From contig CAYSXZ010000013.1 of NCBI GenBank assembly GCA_964435235.1, positions 1 to 8,712 of the forward strand: a stretch of DNA of 8,712 bases. Reading direction: 5' to 3'. The translations under genes were made by a program, and so were the position numbers. The notes under the pieces are model-generated. The model had not been told where the DNA came from, did not search any database, and worked only from the letters and a program-made list of their open reading frames with translations. The DNA is from JAVZJR01 sp964435235 (GTDB lineage: Archaea; Micrarchaeota; Micrarchaeia; Anstonellales; Bilamarchaeaceae). Shown piece after piece: positions 1 to 7,400 of this stretch (the first letter of the stretch is position 1; every line of letters begins with the position of its first letter).

Positions 1-1197
1 AATAAGCGCTTCTGCAAGGATATCAATATCTTCTTTTTTATTATAAATATACAAGCCAGCTCTGTTTGTTCCATTTGGCACCCCCATGCGTATATGAATT
101 GGCATAGCGCAATGATGGCCTGTTCGTATAGCTATCCCTTCCTCATTCAAAAGGAGTGCTACATCATGAGGATGAATTCCTTTCATCTCAAATGAGAGAA
201 GGCTTGCCCTGTCCTTTGCATTAAGCGGCCCAAGGATTCGTGTTTCTTCCATCTCTCCAATTCTGCTCAAAAGATGCCTTGCAAGATCTTCTTCGTGTTG
301 TCTTATATTTTCCATTCCTATTTTATTTAAATAGTCTATTGCTGCACCCAGCCCAACCGCCTCTTCTACCGGAGGAGTACCAGCCTCAAATTTATATGGC
401 AGTTCATTCCATATAGCATTATCTATATCTACCTTTTTTATCATCTCACTTCCATAGAGAAACGGGTCCATCTCCTCTAGAATTTCGCTCCTTCCATAGA
501 GAACCCCTATCCCAAATGGCGCAAGCATCTTATGTCCAGAGAATGTAAGAAAATCGCAACCTATAACTCTAACATCTGTCGGCATACCTGGAACAGACTG
601 CGCGCCGTCCACAACGCTTACGGCCTCTTCCTCTCTTGCTATTTTGCATAATCTTCTTATATCGTTTATTGTTCCGAGCACGTTTGATGTCGCTGTGAAG
701 GCAAAAATTCTTGCGCCTTTTATCTTATCCAATTCACTCTCCTTTAATCTGCCTTCGTCGTCTACATCTATAACCTCGAATTTCGCTTTCTTTTTTTTAG
801 CTAGGTATTGCCATGGAACAAAGTTGCTGTGATGCTCCATTATTGTAGTTACTATTTTATCGCCAGGCTTTACGAATTTCTCGCCCCACCCTCTCATAAC
901 CATATTAAGAGATTCTGTCGTATTCTTCGTGAATATGATTTCTCTATCTTCCTTCGCGTTTATGAATTTCGCTACTTTACTTCTCGCGTTTTCATATTCT
1001 GCAGTAGCCTCTTCCGCAAGGGTATGGATGCTCCTCGCTACATTTGCATTCTTCGTCTCGCTGAATTTTCTTATCGCATCGAGAACCTGTTTCGGTCTTT
1101 GCGATGTTGCTGTCGAATCGAGATAAACGAGCGGTTTACCGTTAATCTTTCTTTCAAATATAGGAAAATCCTTTCTTATGTTGTCTACATCTAGCAT
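1..1197 (-). CDS. sufS: SufS-type cysteine desulfurase (C-terminal end missing at window edge)
   Basis: PLP-dependent class V aminotransferase-fold enzyme. The family takes sulfur from L-cysteine, forms a persulfide on an active-site Cys and hands it to the Fe-S assembly (Suf) machinery in the cytoplasm. Visible in the translation: the N-terminal YLDSTATSQRP motif, the PLP-stacking His in MEHHSN (His122), the cofactor-binding VDGAQS stretch, the Schiff-base Lys in TFSGHKML (Lys223) and the persulfide Cys in RTGHHCAMP (Cys363). Spacing matches E. coli SufS almost residue for residue. The RxGHHCAxP context marks the SufS group rather than IscS/NifS. The frame is open for 399 codons from the ATG; family members run about 405-415 residues, so only the last ten or so are missing. 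There is no ribosome binding site before the ATG, so the transcript is probably leaderless. One small oddity: SVPGMP has Gly where many homologues have His. Neighbouring suf genes, if any, lie outside the window. Confidence 0.95.
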   Translation of the reverse strand, partial: MLDVDNIRKDFPIFERKINGKPLVYLDSTATSQRPKQVLDAIRKFSETKNANVARSIHTLAEEATAEYENARSKVAKFINAKEDREIIFTKNTTESLNMVMRGWGEKFVKPGDKIVTTIMEHHSNFVPWQYLAKKKKAKFEVIDVDDEGRLKESELDKIKGARIFAFTATSNVLGTINDIRRLCKIAREEEAVSVVDGAQSVPGMPTDVRVIGCDFLTFSGHKMLAPFGIGVLYGRSEILEEMDPFLYGSEMIKKVDIDNAIWNELPYKFEAGTPPVEEAVGLGAAIDYLNKIGMENIRQHEEDLARHLLSRIGEMEETRILGPLNAKDRASLLSFEMKGIHPHDVALLLNEEGIAIRTGHHCAMPIHIRMGVPNGTNRAGLYIYNKKEDIDILAEALI

Positions 1198-1219
1198 AAG
1201 TAAAGTAAAAATGCTAACA

Positions 1220-1229
1220 CTTTTTAATC
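1220..1229. promoter_or_regulatory. AT-rich box, possible TATA element shared by the divergent sufS and ubiA genes
   Basis: The sequence CTTTTTAATC (GATTAAAAAG on the other strand) is the only AT-rich box in the 54-base gap between the sufS ATG (A at 1197, minus) and the ubiA ATG (A at 1252, plus). Its centre at 1224.5 lies 27.5 bases from each start codon, the expected distance from an archaeal TATA box to a transcription start. Neither gene has a Shine-Dalgarno sequence, so both would be leaderless. The use of one box in both directions is inferred from geometry alone. Confidence 0.5.
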
Positions 1230-1251
1230 TGTGGCATACGAAACTCTTATT

Positions 1252-2109
1252 ATGGGTTTTGTGTTCGAATTCTTAAGGTTGACTCGCTTTGAACATGCCA
1301 TCATGCTTGCAGCAGCTGTTCTAATAGGCGAAATCGTATCGCTTGGTTTTTTACCGCAAATTTCGATGATAATAATCCTTTCCCTTCTTGTTCCAATATT
1401 CAGTGAGATGGCTTCATTTTCCCTAAACGATTTCTTGGATATCGAGACAGATAGGATAAACAATAAAAATCGCCCCCTCGTGCGCGGAACTATCTCACCA
1501 CGTTTTGCTTTTTATTTTTCGTTTTTTTCGTTTGCCCTTTCTACGGTTTTGGCATTTTTTATTAACACAACAGTATTTATTATCGCTGTTTTGTTTAACT
1601 TCCTCGCTATCCTTTATAACTGGAAGCTTAAGGACCTCCCTCTCATCGGAAACATCTATATAGGTCTAAGTATGGCGATACCTTTTATATTTGGTAATCT
1701 CGTTGTTAATTCCTTGATTCTGCCAGTTCCATGCATTCTTGCATTCCTTGCATTTATAGCTGGGACTGCGAGGGAGATAGTAAAGTCGGTGCAGGACCTA
1801 GAAGGCGATATGAAAGCAAGACGCTCTATAACATTACCTGCGCTTATAGGTGTTAGGAAATCAATACTCTTGGCATCTCTACTTTATATTGTTTTTATAC
1901 CTCTTAGCTTTGCTCCATTTCACTTTGGTCTTGTTCCAAATCCTCTTTCTCTTTTCCTTGTCGCATTTGCAGACGGTATTCTGCTCGGCGTAGTGGCTAT
2001 GCTTCTTTTCAAACCATCATCCCATATGTACGAACTTGCAAGAATCGCTAGCCTTGTCGCATTTGGAATCGGCATACTTGCGATACTTTATGCGTCGATT
2101 CAAACATGA
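1252..2109 (+). CDS. ubiA: UbiA-family prenyltransferase, probable digeranylgeranylglyceryl phosphate synthase
   Basis: Integral membrane prenyltransferase. In archaea this family typically adds the second geranylgeranyl chain to geranylgeranylglyceryl phosphate, an essential step in making membrane ether lipids. Numbering from the ATG at 1252 (285 residues), the first Mg-diphosphate motif is Asn59-Asp60-x2-Asp63-x3-Asp67, followed by KNRPLVRG. The second is Asp182-x2-Gly185-Asp186 in QDLEGDMKARRSITLP. Eight or nine hydrophobic helices alternate with these loops, and the length is normal. An in-frame GTG at 1231 would add seven residues and lies just after a TAA at 1225-1227. I prefer the ATG because the N-terminus then matches the family (FEFLRLTR near residue 5) and the AT-rich box lies at the right distance for a leaderless transcript. 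UbiA relatives also prenylate quinone precursors or chlorophyll, so the exact substrate is inferred. Confidence 0.9.
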   Translation: MGFVFEFLRLTRFEHAIMLAAAVLIGEIVSLGFLPQISMIIILSLLVPIFSEMASFSLNDFLDIETDRINNKNRPLVRGTISPRFAFYFSFFSFALSTVLAFFINTTVFIIAVLFNFLAILYNWKLKDLPLIGNIYIGLSMAIPFIFGNLVVNSLILPVPCILAFLAFIAGTAREIVKSVQDLEGDMKARRSITLPALIGVRKSILLASLLYIVFIPLSFAPFHFGLVPNPLSLFLVAFADGILLGVVAMLLFKPSSHMYELARIASLVAFGIGILAILYASIQT

Positions 2110-2152
2110 TTCAATTATTGGACAGCGTATTGTCGAACCAAATTTCGTTAAG

Positions 2153-2160
2153 TTTATAAA
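2153..2160 (+). promoter_or_regulatory. TATA box for the small membrane protein gene
   Basis: TTTATAAA is a near-perfect archaeal TATA box. Its centre at 2156.5 predicts transcription from about 2182, giving a leader of roughly 31 bases that contains the ribosome binding site at 2200-2207. This suggests the small membrane protein is transcribed on its own rather than only by read-through from the prenyltransferase gene. Confidence 0.7.
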
Positions 2161-2199
2161 TATTCTTTTCGTTCTTACGTTCAAAATTAATATTATGCT

Positions 2200-2207
2200 G
2201 AGGTGAT
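2200..2207 (+). promoter_or_regulatory. Strong ribosome binding site
   Basis: GAGGTGAT is an eight-base match to the usual archaeal anti-Shine-Dalgarno sequence. It lies five bases before the ATG at 2213, fixes that start codon, and shows that this organism uses Shine-Dalgarno initiation for at least some genes. Confidence 0.85.
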
Positions 2208-2212
2208 TTAAA

Positions 2213-2611
2213 ATGGCCGTTAAGGCTTCTTTAAGCAGTCCGAAGTACGGAGAATGGGCGTTCCTGCTCGGTGTAATCCTATCCATCGTAGTGGGAGTAT
2301 TATCCAGCCAACTCGGAGTAGCAACTGCCTATCTAGTAGCAGTACTTGCAATTCTAGGTCTAGTTGTAGGATTCCTAAACATATCTGAAAAAGAGACGAC
2401 AAAGTTTCTTATAGCCGCAATAGCGTTGCTTGGGGTTGCAAACTCATGGAGTCCGATAGCTGGGATGTTTACGCTTCTTCTGGGCGATGTTGGTTTGACG
2501 GTCTCTCAATGGCTTTCTGGTTTCTTCAGCGCATTGGCTGTATTCGTTGCACCTGCTGCTCTTATCGTTTCCCTAAAAGCTATTTATAACCTTGCATCAG
2601 AGAGCAGCTAG
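2213..2611 (+). CDS. Small four-helix membrane protein of unknown function
   Basis: A 132-residue, strongly hydrophobic protein whose function I do not recognise. Helices are apparent at about residues 14-31, 37-54, 64-90 (one long or broken helix) and 100-121. A short charged loop, GFLNISEKETTKF (53-65), separates the first helical pair from the second, and the tail is short and polar (LASESS). The N-terminus MAVKASLSSPKYGEW is not a signal peptide. The start is well supported by a perfect TATA box and a strong ribosome binding site, and T-rich DNA follows the stop, so it is a self-contained, probably well-expressed gene. It has no charged residues inside the helices and no recognisable catalytic or transport motif. 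My recollection is that similar small proteins with a GFLN-x-x-EKE-like loop occur in uncultivated archaea, but I cannot verify this here. Confidence 0.85.
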   Translation: MAVKASLSSPKYGEWAFLLGVILSIVVGVLSSQLGVATAYLVAVLAILGLVVGFLNISEKETTKFLIAAIALLGVANSWSPIAGMFTLLLGDVGLTVSQWLSGFFSALAVFVAPAALIVSLKAIYNLASESS

Positions 2612-2646
2612 TTTTATTCTTTTTTATTTTATTTACATTGTTTTTC
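2612..2646 (+). terminator. T-rich archaeal-type terminator
   Basis: Directly after the TAG stop, the coding strand contains several runs of T (TTTT, TTTTTT, TTTT and TTTTT) within about 35 bases, with no obvious hairpin. Oligo-T tracts on the non-template strand are the usual archaeal intrinsic termination signal. This would end the transcript of the small membrane protein before the methyltransferase promoter. Confidence 0.6.
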
Positions 2647-2673
2647 ACGCATTGAATAGAGCGAATTATCTGT

Positions 2674-2683
2674 TTTTTAAATC
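2674..2683 (+). promoter_or_regulatory. TATA-like box for the methyltransferase gene
   Basis: TTTTTAAATC has its centre at about 2678.5, which predicts a transcript start near 2705. That leaves either a leaderless mRNA starting at the ATG at 2706, or a leader of about 22 bases carrying the purine-rich GAGGATG (2712-2718) before the ATG at 2727. Confidence 0.5.
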
Positions 2684-2726
2684 TTTCGCAACATATCACA
2701 TATAGATGGGAGAGGATGGACGAAAA

Positions 2727-3773
2727 ATGGCTAATGTGAATATTCTAGAAAAGAAGAACGGTAAAAAGACCGAGTGCAAGCCAACCGATTCTAAAAAATT
2801 AATAGATCGCTTGCCGCTTGTTGAGCCTAAGCCACGAGCTACTCTACCTGATCTTGATAAGCTTGAAAAAAAGCTAGAAACAACGATTGCCGATGCCGAG
2901 GAAATCGAACAAGATATAAAGACTATCTTTCACAATCTTTCCTCGGAAGAAAAAGAGCGATGGTTACGGAATAGGTATGATAGCTTTTCAGATGAATATG
3001 ATAACTATATGGAAAAGACAGGTCACTACAGGGCTATTAAAAAAGCTATAGCTGGAAGCGTCGCAGGCACCGACCAAGGTTTGATACGTTTTCCAATTCT
3101 TGACTTGTCTGTAGGCACAGGCATGGTACTAGAATATTTTCTGAAAGCGATTAATAAAATATACAAAAAAAGAGGCGCGCTTCACTTCGTCGATAAGATA
3201 CGAAAACCAAAGAAGAATGAACTGCTTGTATGGGCAAACGACCTGTCCCCAAAGATGATAGAGAAAGCAGAAGAGAGGCTCAAGAAATTAGAGTTAAAAA
3301 TAATTCCTCAGCCGTCTAATAATCTTATCTTTACATCGATCTCTTTTAGGGATTATCCGCATGAGCATAGTGAGTTAAAGAACAAATTTGGGACTGTTTT
3401 TATATCGCAAACATTTCACGTAACTCCTGAAAAGGATGCGCTCGTAAAAGCAATAGATTGGGCACTTGCTCCAGGAGGAGTGGTGGTTATTGTAGAAGAA
3501 TTTCAATGGCGGACGTCGGTGCACTCAAACCTTTGTCTTAGACTTATAGAAGCAATAGCGACACCTCTTCCTCATAAAGCAGATCTTATTGCGCTATTTA
3601 ATAAGGGAGGCGACACACAGCTAACATATACAAAAGAAGCGAGAATAACGATAAGAATAGATCATCCAACACATGAGATGTCAGGCTTCGTCTTAAAAAA
3701 ACCAGGCCATAAACAGGAGTCAGAGCGGGTATCAATCTTCTCTTCTCTCGAATCAGTGCAGAAAGATTATTAA
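2727..3773 (+). CDS. Class I SAM-dependent methyltransferase, substrate unknown
   Basis: A predicted cytoplasmic methyltransferase of 348 residues. The Rossmann-fold signature is clear: motif I ILDLSVGTGMV (about 124-134, the glycine-rich SAM loop), the acidic end of strand 2 in WANDLSPKMIEKAEERL (Asp172), and a post-I/IV region running into LAPGGVVVIVEEF (about 247-259), as in the Methyltransf_11/25 families. Before the fold lies an extension of roughly 100 residues. It begins Lys-rich and low-complexity, then becomes a probable coiled coil around LDKLEKKLETT, then reaches RYDSFSDEYDNYM, which resembles the lead-in helix of UbiE-like enzymes. About 40 residues separate motif I from strand 2, longer than usual. 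An ATG at 2706 would add seven residues; I prefer 2727 because GAGGATG at 2712-2718 fits a ribosome binding site. The substrate cannot be deduced. The gene is convergent with the regulator and overlaps its stop codon. Confidence 0.88.
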   Translation: MANVNILEKKNGKKTECKPTDSKKLIDRLPLVEPKPRATLPDLDKLEKKLETTIADAEEIEQDIKTIFHNLSSEEKERWLRNRYDSFSDEYDNYMEKTGHYRAIKKAIAGSVAGTDQGLIRFPILDLSVGTGMVLEYFLKAINKIYKKRGALHFVDKIRKPKKNELLVWANDLSPKMIEKAEERLKKLELKIIPQPSNNLIFTSISFRDYPHEHSELKNKFGTVFISQTFHVTPEKDALVKAIDWALAPGGVVVIVEEFQWRTSVHSNLCLRLIEAIATPLPHKADLIALFNKGGDTQLTYTKEARITIRIDHPTHEMSGFVLKKPGHKQESERVSIFSSLESVQKDY

Positions 3774-4234
3774 AAGGGATTGTAATCCTCTGGCAGTTTA
3801 TAGTGATCCAAAACAAGATAAGTCATCGTCTTTAGAACAACTTCGTTTTTTTGTAACTCCCTTACAATCGCTGTTAACTCGTCTTTGTTTTTTATTCTTA
3901 CTATTACGACTGCGTCAGCAGTACCAGTTATCAAAAGAAATGAAGTTATCTGCGGTATATTCGCGAGTGATCTTAAGGTTTTTTCCCAATCTTGTTTCAT
4001 CTTGACTTTCAGGAATATCAGCGCCATCATCTCTATGCCAATTTTCTCGTAGTTGATAACTGATTTGTATTTCTTTATGACACCGTTATTCTCCAACTTC
4101 TTTATTCTTTGGAGGAGGGTGTTTGGGTGTATTCTTAAGATGCGTGCAAGTTCCTTACTCGGTATCTTTGCATTCTCGTTCAGATGGTAAAGGATTTTCT
4201 TATCTATCTCATCTATCTCTATCTTTTCAACCAT
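3770..4234 (-). CDS. Lrp/AsnC-family transcriptional regulator
   Basis: A DNA-binding regulator of 154 residues from the preferred ATG, the usual length for the family. The N-terminal part begins with the hallmark DEIDKKILYHL. Its winged helix-turn-helix includes IPSKELARILRIHPNTLLQR (about 24-43), with a recognition helix ending in IKKLENNGVI. A linker of about ten residues leads to the C-terminal ligand-binding and oligomerisation (RAM) domain, with the typical strand-helix pattern and the Gly-x-x-Asp turn in ITGTADAVVIVRI (Gly104 to Asp107). Family members bind amino acids or related small molecules and assemble as dimers or octamers; the effector here is unknown. An in-frame ATG at 4267 would add eleven residues, but that stretch contains a TATA-like element and fits the family poorly. 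GAGTGA at 4239-4244 (read on the minus strand) could be a weak ribosome binding site. The stop overlaps the methyltransferase stop. Confidence 0.9.
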   Translation of the reverse strand: MVEKIEIDEIDKKILYHLNENAKIPSKELARILRIHPNTLLQRIKKLENNGVIKKYKSVINYEKIGIEMMALIFLKVKMKQDWEKTLRSLANIPQITSFLLITGTADAVVIVRIKNKDELTAIVRELQKNEVVLKTMTYLVLDHYKLPEDYNPF

Positions 4235-4302
4235 ATTGCTCACTCTGCTTTTATATAGTAGTTCCAAAGGTAATTAAAAATTGAGCTTTTTCTTATTGGT
4301 CG

Positions 4303-4386
4303 ATGGGGCATACCGTAGGTAACTTTCAGAAGAGCAAGGAAGAGCTGGAGCGGAACGATTTGGGGTTATTATCATTAAAAATCTAA
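4303..4386 (+). CDS. Possible 27-residue small ORF in the regulator-protease intergenic region
   Basis: A short open frame beginning ATG GGG CAT and ending TAA reads MGHTVGNFQKSKEELERNDL followed by GLLSLKI. It has no ribosome binding site. An AT-rich TAATTAAAAA at 4271-4280 lies about 27 bases before the ATG, the spacing seen for leaderless genes here. The product would be soluble, and KSKEELERND could form a charged amphipathic helix. A frame of this length easily arises by chance, so this is a candidate only. The rest of the 185 bases before the protease shows no RNA gene that I can recognise. Confidence 0.2.
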   Translation: MGHTVGNFQKSKEELERNDLGLLSLKI

Positions 4387-4423
4387 TGGATTAAAAAATT
4401 AATGGTGACGCAGGAAAGGTGCG

Positions 4424-4431
4424 TATATAAA
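4424..4431 (+). promoter_or_regulatory. Strong TATA box of the subtilisin-like protease gene
   Basis: TATATAAA is preceded by the purine-rich AGGAAAGG, which fits a BRE-like position. The box centre lies 25.5 bases before the A of the ATG at 4453. No Shine-Dalgarno sequence precedes that ATG, so the mRNA is probably leaderless. Confidence 0.7.
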
Positions 4432-4452
4432 TTTTATCTCTGATATTAGGGC

Positions 4453-7400
4453 ATGGGGAAATCCCATCTACAGGGAAGTATCTCATCGGTTCTTACTCTG
4501 CCACCACTGATACTGTTGGCACTGATGCTGAGTGGAATTGCCGTAGAAAACGAATCAATTCTGAACGATAGCGTCTTTGGGGAGTTTGTCGAAGTGGACG
4601 AATTTCTTAACATAAGCGAAAACATGACCTTGCAAAACGAGACGAACGAAACGCTTGCTGATGGGTTTGTTGATGTTGATGAATTCCTGAACATCACAGA
4701 AAACACACTCACCCCTGAAGAAGCGGTCGAAATAAGTGAAACCAGTGAGATGAACGAAACAGGCGAATTTATTGATGTGGACGAATTTCTTAACATAACT
4801 GATGAAGATAACGCAACTCAAAGTGAAGGAGAGATAATTGAAGCGGATATAAGTTTAACAGTATGGGGGAAGAGTGACGCAGAGGGAAGTTTTGTCATTT
4901 TGAAAAACAATAAAAACCAAAGAGAGATAGAAATCGAAAAAACAATCTATGAAGGATTGAAAAAAGGGAAAAAAGAACGTGTCATAGTGCAATTAACTGA
5001 TGAAAAAACAAACTTATCATATATTAAAGTAGGCAACTCAAAATTCGCTTTTTTTGAATTGGACAAGGATAAATTAGATGAATTTCTAAGTGGTGAAGAA
5101 GGCATAAAGGCAATATTTTTAGACAGACAAATGAGCGTCTCGCTTACAGATACCTCTTCCATCATCGGTGCAGAGATGGTTAAGAATGAGCTTGGTTATA
5201 CTGGTGATGGCGTAGGTATCTGCTTATTGGATACTGGTGTTGACCCGAGTAAAATCAATAATGCTGTTGATGGTTACGATTTCGTGAATAATGATAGCGA
5301 CTTCTCAGATGACAACGGCCACGGTACTAGAATGGCACAGGTGATTAATACAATCGCACCAGATGTGGTGATAATCCCAGTAAAGGTGCTCGATTCGAAC
5401 GGTGTTGGTTATTCCTCTACTATAATACAAGGCATTAACTACTGTCTAGAGCATGCATCAGAACACAACATACGTATAATCTCGATGAGTTTTGGTGGTG
5501 GGCAATTTACGGGATACTGCAATAGAGATCCAGTTGTGATTGCTGCAGATGAGGCATATGCTCGAGGGACATCCGTTGTTGCATCAACAGGTAATGACGG
5601 TGCGTCTTACATTACAGCTCCAGCATGCGGTCGTAATATAACTGCTGTTGGTGCAACAACAAAGAACGATGAAGTTGCAAGTTTTTCTAATATAAATGGA
5701 ATGGTTGATTTACTTGCTCCAGGAGAAAATATAATAATTGGCGACTCCTCTCATTCAGGAACTTCACTTTCTGCGGCAGTTGTAAGTGCCTCTTACGCAC
5801 TTCTTTATTCATACAATGCATCGCTAACTCCTACTTCTAGCGAGAGCCTTCTCAAGACATCCGGTAGATTAATTGAACACGAAGGTGCAAACTATACACG
5901 TATCGAAGTATACAACGCATTGATGAGCATTTATACTGGAGAACCAACGAATCAGACAATAAATGAATCACAACAAACCGATTACAATTACACATACGTT
6001 GTAGCAGAGTATAATACACCCTATTATGCGATAGTTGCATATCGTTCAGATACTGGTGCAAATGGTCTCAGTTCCCCGAAGATAAGATTTTGGAATTATA
6101 CAGGCAACGGTGCGTGGGGCAGTGAGATTGAACTCCCGACAGCCGGCTCGCCAATACGCTACGCAATTGTAAAATGGTCCCCTATCTCATCAAAGATCGT
6201 GCTTGTTACCCAAAGCGATGACGGCTATCTTGATGGTTATGTATGCATGGGAAACTGTACAAATGCGAGCAATTGGCAAGTAACTAATGATATCGGGCAG
6301 GTGTGGACCACTGCACCAGGAACGTCTTCGCGTAGGTTTGATGTTGAGTTCAGTTCGCTTAGTGGTGATGCAGTTGTTGTTTACAGTGTTGTGAATACTA
6401 ATCCACTACGCGATTTGGCATACAAAGTGCTTCCGCCTAATGCACCAAATTTCACAGGAATAACAGAGCAGTACATTGATGATACTGGCCATGCTACGGA
6501 CATTCAGTATACCTGGATAAGGCTTGCTGCAAATCCAATTGGAAAGAAAGATATGATTGTTGTTGGTTTTGATTCTACAAATTCAAATATAAACGCCTGG
6601 GTATGGAATGGAAGTACTTGGGGGAATCAGATAGAAATATCTGCGACCGCTACGGCAACCAGTGGTTATGAAGCTCTTGCAGTAAGATATGCTGCTGATG
6701 GAAGCAAGGGAATGGCGATAGGCGGAGATGGAGCAGTTGGTAATGTTAATACAAGGTATTGGGATGGTGCATCCTGGTCAGCAACAATAATTTTTGATAT
6801 AACTTCAGGAAATCAAGATGTTAGATGGGCGAACCTAAAAGCAGACCCGCATAGCGATGACCTGCAAGGTGTTTTCGTAGATAGCGGGTCAAGATTGGGC
6901 ACAGCTTATTGGAATGGTTCCACTTGGACAACGACGCTGGCCATAGACACCGGGCTTGATATAAGCACCGCGAGATGCGTTGATTTTGATTGGGACACGA
7001 AAGGAGACCAGGGTTATCTTGTATGGGATACTGATACAACAGGTACAACATTATCCTATAGACTTTGTACTCCACAATGTACAGGGACTACGCAAACAGT
7101 ATCAACCTATGGAGGCACTGGGCGTTGGATAACACTTTACAGATATCCGCATGTTGGGTATGGTAATGCGCGAGACCTTGCAATCCGTCTTAATTCAGTA
7201 CCATACACAGGCTCATTTGTGATAAATTCCTCAACACCTACATTTAACAATTATGGTGATTCAGCAATTACGGCAGCTCCGGCAGTCGCAACATACGAAT
7301 CCTACAGCCTGGATTTCAAGCACGATATAATTCCTCCAACGATTACCTTCATTCCGCCAACACCAACGAATGGTTCGAATATTTATCCAAACAATTGGGC

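Noticed and set aside
644..1194. Plus-strand open frames opposite the cysteine desulfurase
   Set aside because: The minus strand encodes a continuous SufS protein with all family motifs through this interval; the plus-strand products look like nothing known.
2017..2402. Minus-strand open frames across the end of the prenyltransferase and the start of the small membrane protein
   Set aside because: They run through two well-supported plus-strand genes and have no initiation signals.
4250..4257. TATATAAA on the minus strand as the TATA box of the Lrp/AsnC gene
   Set aside because: Its centre is only about 19.5 bases before the preferred ATG at 4234, too close for a normal transcript start. 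The AT box at 4271-4280 would give a short leader and is equally plausible, so I did not assign either as a feature.
4268..4452. Possible structured RNA or tRNA in the intergenic region before the protease
   Set aside because: I found no cloverleaf, conserved loop sequences or convincing long stem by eye.
4446..4821. Two overlapping minus-strand open frames with internal repeats (4446-4796 and 4555-4821)
   Set aside because: They are antisense to the start of the protease gene. Their repeats are simply the reverse of the F-V-D-V-D-E-F-L-N-I-T coding repeats, and neither has a promoter or ribosome binding site.
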